The notes: a model not told the origin generated them from the sequence alone. Numbered from the stretch's first letter, positions 9,873-20,535 are shown. The stretch is 35,186 nt of DNA from Herbinix sp. (GCA_029239365.1 JAQZBA010000003.1:1-35186), one strand, 5' to 3'. Translations and numbers: made by a program.

Positions 9873-10910
9873 ATGTTTAAAACGATAAGTCGAGTGCTGA
9901 TTTTTCTTGCTATTGTTACCATATTAGCAATTGGAGCAATCTTGATCTATAATTCCGATCGAACCTATTATAATGATGATTATGAAGTAGGTAATACCTC
10001 CGGCAACCTTTATAATGGTGGGCTTTTTTGCGAGCAAAGCGGTAAGATTTTCTTCAGTAACGATTCCGCAGATGGAGATCTCTATGTGATGGACGCAGAT
10101 TTATCTGATATGAAGAAGGTATATGAGGATAAAGCCGTATTCATCAATGCTGATGACAATTATGTATATTATGTCCGCGCCAATAATACCAGAGAGAGTC
10201 AGGTAGGTAATATCCTGATGTTTTTTAATACCGGTGTCTATCGTGTCAACAATAATGGCAAAGGTTTGATGGCATTCACCGGTAATCCCAGTGCATATCT
10301 GATGCTGCGGGGTAATAATCTATATTTTCAGCGTTATGATGTTGAGATTGGTTTATTCCTTTATCAATATCAAATTGATGGTACTAAGGAACGACTTCTC
10401 TTAAAGGATGCTGTCATTCCAACCACAGTCATTGATAATTCCCTCATTTTCAACGGCTATTCCAACGATCATAATATCAATGCTATGGATCTATCAAGCT
10501 TTACCTATCATCCTAGATTAGAGGGCAACTATTATTATCCGATCTTCCAGGATAATTGCATCTACTACATGAATATGGATGAAAAATATAAGATTTACCG
10601 CATGAACTCAGATGGTTCTAATCCTACTCTGCTTGTGAACGAACGTTGCTCTACTTATAATATTACAAACGATGGGAAGTACCTGTTCTATCAGGTGGAT
10701 GACGGCAAAAATAATAGGATCTGCAGAATGAACCTCGAAACTCTCGCAAGCGAGACTTTGATGGAGGGTAATTACAAGCAGATCCATGTGACAGAAAATT
10801 ATGTGTTCTTTAAGGATTTTGACAATACGAATACCTATATTATGGATTCGGATGGCATCGTTGATATCAGCACCTTCAATCCTCCGAATCTGGATGCCCT
10901 GAGTGAGTAA
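9873..10910 (+). CDS. DUF5050-like, membrane-anchored beta-propeller-type protein of unknown function
   Basis: N-terminal TM, then repeated 'YVYYVR', 'IYYMNMDEKYKIYRMNSDGSN', 'GKYLFYQVDD...ICRMNLE' units; RBS GGAGG upstream of ATG at 9873. Confidence 0.75.
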   Translation: MFKTISRVLIFLAIVTILAIGAILIYNSDRTYYNDDYEVGNTSGNLYNGGLFCEQSGKIFFSNDSADGDLYVMDADLSDMKKVYEDKAVFINADDNYVYYVRANNTRESQVGNILMFFNTGVYRVNNNGKGLMAFTGNPSAYLMLRGNNLYFQRYDVEIGLFLYQYQIDGTKERLLLKDAVIPTTVIDNSLIFNGYSNDHNINAMDLSSFTYHPRLEGNYYYPIFQDNCIYYMNMDEKYKIYRMNSDGSNPTLLVNERCSTYNITNDGKYLFYQVDDGKNNRICRMNLETLASETLMEGNYKQIHVTENYVFFKDFDNTNTYIMDSDGIVDISTFNPPNLDALSE

Positions 10911-12264
10911 CCATCTCTTTCAGCTCCCCTAAGAAAGATAAGGAGCCAAAGGCAATGATTACATCCTCTGTAGAGGCTTCCTCATACGCACTACGAACTG
11001 CCTGCTCGACTGTCCTTGCATCAATGACTGTCGGGCAGTATTTTTGTGCCTCAAGGGCGAGAAGGTCCTACGTCAGAGCCCTACTATTCTTCGAAGTCAG
11101 GGTTATAATCAGACTGGCAAGTGGTGCCGTAATTTGTAGAATTCTATGATAATCCTTATCCGCAAAAACGCCTATAATATAGATCATTCTTCGATCGGGA
11201 AAATACTCCTTGATGGAGTCAGCCAGCTTAAGTGCAGCATCTTCGTTATGAGCTCCATCGATAATGAAATAGGGATTTTGGGCAATAATCTCGAACCTTC
11301 CGCTCCACTTGGTGCATTTAAGACCCCATAAAATAGCCTGACTGCCGATTGGATACCCCTGTTTGATTAGCACTTCAACCGTTTGTAATGCCAGAACTGC
11401 GTTACTGATCTGATGCTTGCCAAGAAGCTGGATCTTATATTTCTCCCCTTGATATTGAAACACAGTCTCTTCCGGGGAGAAGCGAACAATCTCCGCCTGC
11501 GAAGAATCTGCCAGAATAAGTGGAGCCTTTCGTTCCTTGCAGCGCTCCTCAAGAGTCTGCCATACCTCCGGTGTAGTATTACAGGTAATTACCGGGACGC
11601 AATATTTGATAATTCCGGCTTTTTCTTCTGTAATCTTGGCGAGAGTATCTCCGAGATATTGCATATGATCCATGCTTATGGAAGTGATAACGCAGCAGAC
11701 AGGCTGCTTCATCACATTGGTAGCATCCAACCTTCCACCAAGACCAACCTCAACCACAGCAAAGTCTACCTGCTGTTCTTCAAAATATAAGAATGCCATG
11801 GCTGTCTCAAGTTCGAAGGGTGTCGGATGGGACCAGCCAGCTTCAACCATTGCTTCACAGGCAGTCTTAATCGCTGAGATAGCATCACTCACCCCCTGTC
11901 GGGTAATATACTCCGTGATTATCCAATCTTCGTATCCTTCTATGCCCTGATTCGCAAATATTGGGTCAGCTTTTCTCCGGTCAACCTCATGATTCGCTGA
12001 TAAGCCGCTTATCTGTATCCTCTCTCGATAGGAGAACACCGTAGGAGAGATGTATCTTCCCACCTTATAGCCCCCCATCGCTAGAATGGAAGCAAGGTAA
12101 GATGTGGTGGAACCCTTTCCGTTGGTTCCTGCTACATGGATTACCTTAACCTTATCCTGAGGATTACCTAATCTGATTAAAAGCTCAGTGATGAGTTCCA
12201 ACCCGAGCTTATTTCCGTATTGTTCTGCTTGTTCGATATATTCCCGTGCTTCCTTATAAGTCAT
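10876..12264 (-). pseudogene. folC: FolC-like folylpolyglutamate/dihydrofolate synthase with an in-frame TAG at 11068-11070
   Basis: 'VIHVAGTNGKGSTTSYLASIL', 'VVEVGLGGRLDATNV', 'IIDGAHNEDAA'; after '...SKNSRALT*' the same frame continues 'DLLALEAQKYCPTVIDARTVEQAVRSAYEEASTEDVIIAFGSLSFLGELKEMVTHSGHPDSED*' to 10876. Confidence 0.8.
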
Positions 12265-12376
12265 AAAAACCACTCCTACCACTGTACAGTAATATTAATT
12301 ATCAAAATGCACATATATTCACCTTATATCCATGTTCTGACTTATGCTAACCGAACCAATATTAAAAGGCTATCGT

Positions 12377-13585
12377 TTATTTCTCATTCACTACCTGAAA
12401 GATGAAGAACTTTAGATAATAGGACTCATCGGCAGCCCATAAGATTGGATGATCCGGTGCCTGGGTACGATATTCTACCTGACGGATACGCTTCTTCACA
12501 TTCTTGGCTGCTTGTCCGATTGTCTCTGCAAAGAGCTCCGGAGTCATAAAATGAGAGCAGGAGCAGGTCGCAAGATAACCACCGTCTCTAATCAGCTTCA
12601 TTGCGCGAAGATTAATTTCGCGATAACCCTTGATGGCATTCTTAACAGAATTCTTAGACTTAGTAAAAGCCGGCGGATCTAGGATAACAACGTCAAATTG
12701 TTCCCCTTTCTTCTCGTATTCCGGTAACAAATCAAAGACATCCGCAGCGATAAACTTCACCCGATCGGATAATCCATTCAGTGTAGCATTCTCAGTGGCT
12801 TGAGCAACACCGAGCTCAGAGGCATCCACTCCGATTACTTCTCTAGCTTCACCCAGTCCTGCATTCAGTGCAAAGGAACCGGTATGGGTAAAGCAGTCCA
12901 AAACTCTGGCACCCTTACAGAGTTTTGCTACCGCTGCACGATTATATTTTTGATCCAGGAAGAAGCCCGTCTTCTGTCCTTCCGCCACATCAACCAGATA
13001 CTTTACGCCATTTTCAATAATTTCAACCTTGGTATCGAAGGCTTCTCCGATAAAACCCTTGATTCGTTCCATACCCTCATTCAGACGAACCTTGGCATCA
13101 CTACGTTCATATACACCTCGGATCATAATCCCATCCTCGGATAGTAAGTCTTTCAATAGATCAACAATCTCAAGCTTCATCCTATCAATTCCCAGCGCCA
13201 GTGACTGAACCACCAATATATCGGAGAATTTATCAATTACAATACCGGGAAGGAAATCTGCTTCTCCAAAGATAATTCTGCAGCTATCGGTATCCACCGT
13301 AGTTTTGCGATAATCCCAAGCCGTTTTCACTCTCATAGCAAGAAATTCATGGTCAATCTCCTGGCCCTTACTTCTTGACATCACACGTACCGTAATCTTG
13401 GAATTGGTATTAATATATCCACAACCAAGGTAATAATCATCAAAGTCATGCACATGAACCAGGTCGCCATTCACATATTCACCCGTAATGGTATCAATTT
13501 CATTATCATAGATCCAGAGTCCACCGTTCTTCAGTGTCCTTCCTTCTCCTTTTCTTATCTTTACAATTGCTTTTTCTTTCATCAT
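12377..13585 (-). CDS. Class I SAM-dependent rRNA methyltransferase, RlmI-like (PUA + methyltransferase)
   Basis: 'GRTLKNGGLWIYDNEI' PUA-like; 'GARVLDCFTHTGSFAL', 'FDVVILDPPAFTKSK', 'TCSCSHFM'; RBS GGAGG internal to the longest ORF. Confidence 0.9.
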   Translation of the reverse strand: MMKEKAIVKIRKGEGRTLKNGGLWIYDNEIDTITGEYVNGDLVHVHDFDDYYLGCGYINTNSKITVRVMSRSKGQEIDHEFLAMRVKTAWDYRKTTVDTDSCRIIFGEADFLPGIVIDKFSDILVVQSLALGIDRMKLEIVDLLKDLLSEDGIMIRGVYERSDAKVRLNEGMERIKGFIGEAFDTKVEIIENGVKYLVDVAEGQKTGFFLDQKYNRAAVAKLCKGARVLDCFTHTGSFALNAGLGEAREVIGVDASELGVAQATENATLNGLSDRVKFIAADVFDLLPEYEKKGEQFDVVILDPPAFTKSKNSVKNAIKGYREINLRAMKLIRDGGYLATCSCSHFMTPELFAETIGQAAKNVKKRIRQVEYRTQAPDHPILWAADESYYLKFFIFQVVNEK

Positions 13586-13637
13586 CCATACCTCCATTCT
13601 GCCACCTTGGGACAGTACATCATAGAAACGCTCGATA

Positions 13638-13682
13638 GGCTGTCGTAAAACACAGATGAATCCATGCTATTTACGACAGCCC
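13638..13682. other. Intergenic stem-loop (possible terminator)
   Basis: GGCTGTCGTAAA ... TTTACGACAGCC, perfect 12-bp inverted repeat; T-rich tract follows on the + strand only. Confidence 0.5.
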
Positions 13683-13706
13683 ATATATTATTTTATTATA
13701 ATTATT

Positions 13707-14144
13707 TCACTTTTTCTTATTAAATATATACAACTTACTGAACATGTAATTCAATAGGATTACAAATACCGCCAGCGCTGCCTTCACCAGAAGACGATAA
13801 AAGCCAAGTAGGTCAATGAAAATAAACATTCCGGCCTGTTCTACTCCTAAGGTAATGAGCCTTGCTCCAAAGAATTTCGACAGCTTCATCGCCTCATCTG
13901 TTACACTGTCGCTCTTGGATAAGAATACTTGTTTCTTATTAACAATATATGCAAAGGTGACTGCGATAACCCAGGCAATGGCATTGGCTGTCAGGTTTTT
14001 CACTCCCAGCCGGTATAAGCTCTCGTAGCTTACAAAATTCACAATGGTGGTCAGTACACCAGCAATAATATAGGCAATTGTCTCTCTGTTCACTACTTTT
14101 TTGATTAGTCTAACGATTGATGTCTTCAATTTATTCCTTTCCAT
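13707..14144 (-). CDS. GtrA family membrane protein
   Basis: 145 aa; 'YIIAGVLTTIVNFVSYESL', four-TM pattern typical of GtrA. Confidence 0.88.
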   Translation of the reverse strand: MERNKLKTSIVRLIKKVVNRETIAYIIAGVLTTIVNFVSYESLYRLGVKNLTANAIAWVIAVTFAYIVNKKQVFLSKSDSVTDEAMKLSKFFGARLITLGVEQAGMFIFIDLLGFYRLLVKAALAVFVILLNYMFSKLYIFNKKK

Positions 14145-14262
14145 TCCAGCCCCAGGGACAGCATTTCTATTGATTATAACACCATCCTCAGAATTTATCC
14201 AGCATGAATAAACGATAGCAGTCTGTACTATAGCTCTCGCACTCTGTCTATTTTCTCACTAT

Positions 14263-15345
14263 TTACAGATTATCATCCTTAACAAAATAAAATAATCTTT
14301 TCTCCATCGCTGTAACATCCATTGAAAAGTTCAGAGCCTGCTCTTTTGTTATCTTGCCAAACAGATACAGCTCGTAGATTGCGTCATCCATGTTCTTCAT
14401 CCCTGTTTTCTTTCCTGACTGCAGATAGGATTCAATTTGATTAATCTTACCTTCTCTGACCAGACTGCGGATCGCAGGATTGGATAATAACACTTCAAAG
14501 GCGGCTACACGCCCTAAGCCATCTGATGTAGGTATTAACTGTTGTGATATCACACCTTCCAGGATAGAAGCTAATTGTACTCTAACCTGTTGCTGATTCG
14601 CTGTAGGAAATACATCTATAATTCGATTCACGGTATTCACAGCTCCTAAGGTATGCAGGGTAGAGAATACCAGGTGTCCCATCTCTGCTGCGGAGATCGC
14701 GATCTGCATTGTCTCATAATCCCTCATCTCACCAATCAAGATTACATCTGGGTCTTCACGGAGTATAACACGTAATGAGTTAGCGTAAGATTGCGAGTCC
14801 GTACCGATTTCCCTTTGATTTACTATGGATTTGTTATGACGGTGGAGGTATTCGATGGGATCTTCCAAAGTAATAATATGTCGATTATAATTATTATTAA
14901 TTACATTAATTAAGGAGGCAAGTGTTGTAGATCTACCACTACCCGCCGGACCGGAGACAAGGACCAAACCTCTCTTCTTCTTCGTCAGTTCTATCACGGT
15001 TTCGGGGACACCCAATTCCTCCGGACTTGGAATATCCGTATAAATGATACGAATGACTAGTGCATAGGAGCCTCGCTGCTTGAATACGTTAACACGAAAT
15101 CTACCAACATTCTTTATTGCATAGGAGAAGTCCACCTCTCCGGCATTATCTAAGGAATCAACCAGTCTCTGAGGGACGATTGCCATAACAAGTGACTCCA
15201 TGACAAGTGGTGTCATTACCTCATGGTCCATATTGACAAGTTCCCCATTCACTCTGCTTTTTGGCGGCACCCCCACTGTAAGGTGCAGATCAGATGCTTT
15301 TCTATTCTGCGCATCCAACAATAAATCATTCATTAACTGCTTCAT
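14263..15345 (-). CDS. pilT: PilT-like twitching motility ATPase
   Basis: 'ASDLHLTVGVPPKSRVNGEL', Walker A 'GPAGSGRSTT', 'REDPDVILIGEMRDYETMQIAI', 'HLVFSTLHT'; start at MKQLMND. Confidence 0.92.
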   Translation of the reverse strand: MKQLMNDLLLDAQNRKASDLHLTVGVPPKSRVNGELVNMDHEVMTPLVMESLVMAIVPQRLVDSLDNAGEVDFSYAIKNVGRFRVNVFKQRGSYALVIRIIYTDIPSPEELGVPETVIELTKKKRGLVLVSGPAGSGRSTTLASLINVINNNYNRHIITLEDPIEYLHRHNKSIVNQREIGTDSQSYANSLRVILREDPDVILIGEMRDYETMQIAISAAEMGHLVFSTLHTLGAVNTVNRIIDVFPTANQQQVRVQLASILEGVISQQLIPTSDGLGRVAAFEVLLSNPAIRSLVREGKINQIESYLQSGKKTGMKNMDDAIYELYLFGKITKEQALNFSMDVTAMEKRLFYFVKDDNL

Positions 15346-15581
15346 ATAATAACCCCACAATACCGTTTTCGTCTTTGGTATGTATCCCTTTCTGTTGATC
15401 GTAAGAAACAGCCAATCCTTTTCCCAAATAATTGGCTGTATTGGAATTTTAACACATTTTCGGATAATATACAATTGATGAATCTTCGAATTGTTTTTTT
15501 TTCGATTATCGTGTAAAATAATAATTTGTAGTGTCATAAGAATGTGCTGATTTAAAAGCCTAAGTAGGCATGGAGGTATAT

Positions 15582-17132
15582 ATGAGTATTTTAAATGTTT
15601 CTAATCTTAGCCATGGTTTTGGTGACCGTGCAATCTTCCACGATGTTTCCTTTCGCCTTCTCAAAGGGGAGCACATTGGATTAATAGGTGCAAATGGGGA
15701 AGGTAAATCCACCTTCATGAATATCGTTACCGATAAGCTCATGCCGGATGAGGGTAAAGTAGAATGGGCAAAACACGTTCATATAGGGTACCTTGATCAG
15801 CATGCAGTACTGGAAAAAGGAATGAACCTTCGTAGTGTTCTTCAATCTGCCTTTGCATATCTGTTCGAGCTTGAGGAAAAGATGAACCAAATCTGCGATA
15901 CCATGGGTGAAGCAGAAGGTGATAGCTTAGATGCAATGATCGAGGAGCTAGGTACTATTCAAGAATTACTATCAATGCATGACTTCTACATCATCGATAA
16001 TAAAGTTGACGAAATCGCTCATGCTTTGGGACTTGATGAACTCGGTCTTGATATTGATGTTACTGACCTAAGTGGTGGTCAGAGAACAAAGCTTCTGTTA
16101 GGTAAATTATTATTGGAGAAGCCTGATATCCTCCTTTTAGATGAGCCGACAAACTATCTTGATGTGCAGCATATTGAATGGCTGAAGCGTTACCTCAATG
16201 AATATGAGAATGCTTTCATATTAATCTCCCATGATATTCCCTTCCTTAACAGTGTAGTTAATATCATCTACCACATGGAGAATCAAGAATTGAACCGCTA
16301 TGTCGGTAATTATGATAAATTCTTAGACGTACACGAGATGAAGAAGAGACAGTTGGAGTCCGCATATAATCGCCAGCAGAAGGAAATTGAGGAGCTGGAG
16401 GACTTTGTTGCCCGCAATAAGGCTAGAGTATCCACCCGTAATATGGCGATGTCCCGTCAGAAGAAACTAGATAAGATGGATGTGATTGAGCTTGCTAGAG
16501 AGAAACCGAAGCCGGAATTCAATTTCAAGGAAGCACGCACAGCGGGACGATACATCTTCCAATCCGAGGAGCTGGTAATCGGATACGAGGAGCCTCTCTC
16601 CTCCCCTCTGAACCTTTCTATGGAGCGAGGAGATAAGATTGTTCTAGTTGGTGCCAATGGTATCGGTAAGACAACCTTACTTAAGAGTATCCTTGGCTTA
16701 ATTCCCGCAATTGACGGTAAAGTAACTCTCGGTGACTATTTAAGCATCGGCTACTTCGAACAAGAGATGGGCCCGAGTACTAATACCTGCCTGGATGAGT
16801 TATGGAAGGAGTTCCCTGGCTATACCCAATACGAGATTCGTTCCGCTCTGGCAAAATGTGGTCTCACTACCAAGCACATCGAAAGCCAGGTCCGTGTTCT
16901 CAGTGGTGGCGAGCAAGCGAAGGTACGCCTCTGTAAGTTGATTAACCGCGAGAGCAATATCCTCCTATTAGATGAGCCGACGAATCATCTGGATGTGGAT
17001 GCCAAAGAAGAATTAAAACGTGCACTGAAGGCTTATCGGGGAAGTCTACTCCTGATCTGTCATGAACCAGAATTCTATGAGGATGTAGCAACGAAGGTAT
17101 GGGACTGCTCCAAGTGGACTACCAAGCTATAA
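15582..17132 (+). CDS. ABC-F family ATP-binding protein
   Basis: Two ATPase domains: 'GANGEGKSTF'/'LSGGQRTKLLLGKLLLEKPDILLLDEPTNYLD' and 'GANGIGKTTL'/'LSGGEQAKVRLCKL...LLLDEPTNHLD'; RBS GGAGG. Confidence 0.95.
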   Translation: MSILNVSNLSHGFGDRAIFHDVSFRLLKGEHIGLIGANGEGKSTFMNIVTDKLMPDEGKVEWAKHVHIGYLDQHAVLEKGMNLRSVLQSAFAYLFELEEKMNQICDTMGEAEGDSLDAMIEELGTIQELLSMHDFYIIDNKVDEIAHALGLDELGLDIDVTDLSGGQRTKLLLGKLLLEKPDILLLDEPTNYLDVQHIEWLKRYLNEYENAFILISHDIPFLNSVVNIIYHMENQELNRYVGNYDKFLDVHEMKKRQLESAYNRQQKEIEELEDFVARNKARVSTRNMAMSRQKKLDKMDVIELAREKPKPEFNFKEARTAGRYIFQSEELVIGYEEPLSSPLNLSMERGDKIVLVGANGIGKTTLLKSILGLIPAIDGKVTLGDYLSIGYFEQEMGPSTNTCLDELWKEFPGYTQYEIRSALAKCGLTTKHIESQVRVLSGGEQAKVRLCKLINRESNILLLDEPTNHLDVDAKEELKRALKAYRGSLLLICHEPEFYEDVATKVWDCSKWTTKL

Positions 17133-17163
17133 CTCGATTATTAATACTTATTTTATCACTATA

Positions 17164-17233
17164 AAAGGCTGTATAGGAATAGGAGTTTGCCTGAGATTTC
17201 GGTCTCACCTGCTCCTATTCCGATACAGCCTTT
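17164..17233. terminator. Long bidirectional terminator hairpin between convergent ABC-F and NUDIX genes
   Basis: 22-bp arms aaaggctgtataggaataggag / ctcctattccgatacagccttt with one mismatch; inner TGAGA...TCTCA. Confidence 0.8.
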
Positions 17234-17235
17234 GT

Positions 17236-17820
17236 TTATTGTAATATATTTGCATTACTTCGAGATTTATGTGCAAATGAAATTAGTTTATGATACAGAT
17301 ATACATCACTTTGATCAAAATTCTCTGTTGTAAACTTAGTAATAGAAAACCATTCTACTCCACTATTTTCTTCTGAGCAAATACGTACTTCGTTATTCTC
17401 ATCTGCTATCAGTATAAATGCAATTGATAAGTGCAGATGAGCATTCACATATTTGGACTTTTTAACATGTCCAAATACAGGGAGTATATCAATTGATGCT
17501 ATTTGGTTTATTAATGGTTGAATTTTTAGAATGCCCGTTTCTTCCTGTGCCTCTTTTATTGAAACATGTAATAAATCGTTATCACCGTCTGCATGCCCTC
17601 CTGTCCAAGACCAGACATTTCGAATATTATGATGTACTAATAAAACCTTATCTAAAGTTGGATTCATAATAAATCCGGAACTTGTTATATGTGCAATTTC
17701 ATTCTCTCTAAGTAAAACATTGTTTCCAAAATGCTCTATATAGTTTAAGATAACTTTTTTATCCTGCGCCTCTTGCTCATTTTGGGGACGATACTCATCA
17801 ATGACTTTAATATACTCCAT
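17236..17820 (-). CDS. NUDIX hydrolase
   Basis: Nudix box-like 'GGHADGDNDLLHVSIKEAQEETGI'. Confidence 0.9.
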   Translation of the reverse strand: MEYIKVIDEYRPQNEQEAQDKKVILNYIEHFGNNVLLRENEIAHITSSGFIMNPTLDKVLLVHHNIRNVWSWTGGHADGDNDLLHVSIKEAQEETGILKIQPLINQIASIDILPVFGHVKKSKYVNAHLHLSIAFILIADENNEVRICSEENSGVEWFSITKFTTENFDQSDVYLYHKLISFAHKSRSNANILQ

Positions 17821-17881
17821 GATACCCTCTCCTCCATAATATATTGCATTTTATGTGATTTGCTCTTGTGCTATTATTAAT

Positions 17882-18580
17882 TCATATTATGTTAAGCAAT
17901 TCAGTTACTGAGGTTATATGGTAATCCGCAAGATAAGGAATGGACTTAGGAAGTTGCAGATCCAGTGGAGCAATCCAGACGCAGTCGACTCCGACTTGCT
18001 TAGCGCAAAGGACGTCATTTGGCTGATCTCCTACATAGATGCATTTGTCCGGTGGTAAATCAAGCTCCTGCAATGCTATTTGCAGGATGCGGGGATTTGG
18101 CTTCTCTACTCCTACGATTTCTGATATTATAATTGCCTCAAAATAATTAGAAAGACCGCTTTCGTTCAAGTAATTCATGATCCAGGCAAAATGGTTAGAT
18201 ACGATGGCTAGACGGAAATGTCTCTGCAATTCTTCTAGCACCTCAATAGCTCCATCTATGATCGATATTTCTTGTAGTGGTATCGGTATTCTGCTTAGCA
18301 TGGATAACTGTGCATCTTGAACGATATCAGTTACACAGGATAGTGCTGTACGATCCAGCAAAGCTGCTAACTGCTCCTGAGATAGATGCAAATCACCGAA
18401 CTGTTCTCGACGTGATTGTTCACCGATTGCCTGATTAACAGCTCGCGACATCTCCTTCGCTGTTTCATCTGAAACTTCATATCCTAGGTTACGGATACGA
18501 TCACCATAAATCCTTGCATAATTGGGTGTATACTCAATCAACGTATCACTTAAATCAAATATTACAGCTTCATATCTCAT
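17882..18580 (-). CDS. HAD-superfamily hydrolase
   Basis: 'AVIFDLSDTLIEYTPN', 'LAIVSNHFAW', 'EKPNPRILQIAL', 'CIYVGDQPNDVLCAKQVG'. Confidence 0.92.
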   Translation of the reverse strand: MRYEAVIFDLSDTLIEYTPNYARIYGDRIRNLGYEVSDETAKEMSRAVNQAIGEQSRREQFGDLHLSQEQLAALLDRTALSCVTDIVQDAQLSMLSRIPIPLQEISIIDGAIEVLEELQRHFRLAIVSNHFAWIMNYLNESGLSNYFEAIIISEIVGVEKPNPRILQIALQELDLPPDKCIYVGDQPNDVLCAKQVGVDCVWIAPLDLQLPKSIPYLADYHITSVTELLNII

Positions 18581-18685
18581 GCCGGTACATCCCTTCTGTA
18601 TAGTCATCGTGAGCTTTTACCAATCGCGTAGTTTGCATCCATTACGAAGCAATTCTATTATATTGGACGAAGGCATTATAAAGAT

Positions 18686-18707
18686 AGAGGGCAAAGATCT
18701 GCCCTCT
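18686..18707 (-). terminator. Hairpin terminator downstream of the pirin gene
   Basis: AGAGGGCA-GATCTT-TGCCCTCT then ATCTTTAT on the minus strand. Confidence 0.6.
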
Positions 18708-18728
18708 GTTATACCTTACTAAAATACT

Positions 18729-19568
18729 CTATTTCCCAAAGGTTCCTTGCCGAATCTCCTTGAATGCCTGATCAATCTCATCGCTTGTATTCATAACGAT
18801 TGGCCCGCCCCAGGCGATTGGTTCGCGGAGTGGCTTCCCTGTGAATACAAACATACGAAGTGGCTGCTTTCCTGCGGTAATAACTAATTCCTCACCTTTC
18901 TTGAAGAGGATTGCACGCTTTGCAGTGAGTAGTTGTTTATCTTCTCCTCCAAAATACCCTTCCCCTTCTACAATGTAAACAAAAACAGTATCCTCAGGGT
19001 TGGTCTCATACTCCCAGGTAAATGCCTCCGCTAGAGCTACATCCAGGAAGGTTGCTTTCACGTAATCACCCTCGGTAGCTCCTGTTTTACCTTTGTAGTT
19101 ACCTGAAATTATTCCAACCTGGCAACCTTCTTCACTGATACGCGGGATCTTATCCGATGACAGATCACGGTATTGGGATGGTACCATTTTTGACTTCTTC
19201 GGAAGATTTAACCATACCTGAACACCTAGCATTCTCTCGGAAGGCTTAGGCATCTCCTGATGAAGCACAGCCTTTCCCGCCGTCATCCACTGGCAGCCAC
19301 CGTCTCGGATCGTACCTTTATTCCCCATGCTGTCACCATGCTCGATCTCTCCTTGTATCAGGTAAGTAATCGTCTCAATTCCTCGATGAGGATGCCAGGG
19401 AAAACCCTTTACATAATCCTCTGAATTGTGTGAATCGAAGGCGTCTAGCATAAGAAACGGATCAAAATCCCATACATTGGCATAGCCAATAACACGAATC
19501 AACTTGACTCCGGCTCCATCTACTTGGGCAGAACCGGTTACAACTTTGTTAATCTCCCGTGCGCTCAT
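18729..19568 (-). CDS. Pirin family protein
   Basis: 'GFPWHPHRGIETITYLIQGEIEHGDSMGNKGTIRDGGCQWMTAGKAVLHQEMP' pirin cupin signature. Confidence 0.95.
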   Translation of the reverse strand: MSAREINKVVTGSAQVDGAGVKLIRVIGYANVWDFDPFLMLDAFDSHNSEDYVKGFPWHPHRGIETITYLIQGEIEHGDSMGNKGTIRDGGCQWMTAGKAVLHQEMPKPSERMLGVQVWLNLPKKSKMVPSQYRDLSSDKIPRISEEGCQVGIISGNYKGKTGATEGDYVKATFLDVALAEAFTWEYETNPEDTVFVYIVEGEGYFGGEDKQLLTAKRAILFKKGEELVITAGKQPLRMFVFTGKPLREPIAWGGPIVMNTSDEIDQAFKEIRQGTFGK

Positions 19569-19911
19569 AGGTACTCCTTTCATGAAATCCGATTAATAGA
19601 AGCATTTGTAGGTTCTACTGTCTGTTGCTACGGTTTCCTCTACCTCTTAATGATATGTGCATATGCGAGGTTTATTATAAGTTCTCAATGGTATCTTTTG
19701 GCTATGAATAAATACTAACCCATTATGGCAAAATCTGCAAGTGAAGAGTAGAGAAAAGCAGTCCATAACTAAGTAATATTTTCTGAACCATACTCTGTCG
19801 AGTAGGGATCAAAAATTATTCCAAGTTATAGACTGTTTTGTATTTTCTATTCACAAGTAAGGTTAAGTACTGGCATGCTAGCCTATGTTAGGTTATGATC
19901 ATCGGCTCACA

Positions 19912-20304
19912 TCATGTTCTGCGAACAAATTCTGCCTTACATTTTGGACAGGTTATTACAATCTTTCCTTTGCCCCTGGGAACACGAATGGACTGCTTAC
20001 ATTTAGAACAAGTATAATATTTGTGGGTCTTGGTTCCAACTAACCATAATTTAATACGATTAAATTTGCTTCTCACACTTCCTTCCAACCTTAAATATGC
20101 CATGTTCTCCTGTGACCTTCTCTGAATATCTTTCGAGAAGGAACGATACAAAGCATATAGGAACGGAATATACGACAGGATCACCAGTAGATTGATCCGG
20201 GTCAAGGTTGTGATAACTGATATTAGTAATGAGCATATAATCAGTGCTTTGGTAAACTGGTCAAAACCATATCTTCCATACATAAAATTACGAAAACGAT
20301 TCAT
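19912..20304 (-). CDS. Small membrane protein with C-terminal zinc ribbon
   Basis: Two TM segments then 'YYTCSKCKQSIRVPRGKGKIVITCPKCKAEF'; start at MNRFRN. Confidence 0.75.
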   Translation of the reverse strand: MNRFRNFMYGRYGFDQFTKALIICSLLISVITTLTRINLLVILSYIPFLYALYRSFSKDIQRRSQENMAYLRLEGSVRSKFNRIKLWLVGTKTHKYYTCSKCKQSIRVPRGKGKIVITCPKCKAEFVRRT

Positions 20305-20535
20305 AGCGATACCTCCATGTTGGATCATCATTAATTGGTCTTGTACAATAGAAGCATCTTGGAAAATAATGCTGCCTATCTGAATTAGTTAAGAATTATC
20401 ATACTATATCTTGCAACATTTTCCTATTAAAAATCTATAAAGTTTCATAAAGAATCACATTAACAAACATACCTTACTTTAAATTAGTTTGTGTCCAGTG
20501 TGCCCTTTCACTTTTTGGTTTTGCGAGCACTCCAT

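Noticed and set aside
11068-11070. Pyrrolysine or programmed amber readthrough in folC
   Set aside because: No pyl genes or readthrough context visible in the window; a nonsense mutation or sequencing error is simpler.
11413-11950. Plus-strand ORFs of 125 and 92 aa opposite folC
   Set aside because: Fully antisense to conserved FolC sequence; no RBS or domain signal.
17236-17820. NUDIX gene as a recently acquired mobile gene
   Set aside because: Looks somewhat more AT-rich than neighbours, but no mobile-element hallmarks, and composition was judged only by eye.
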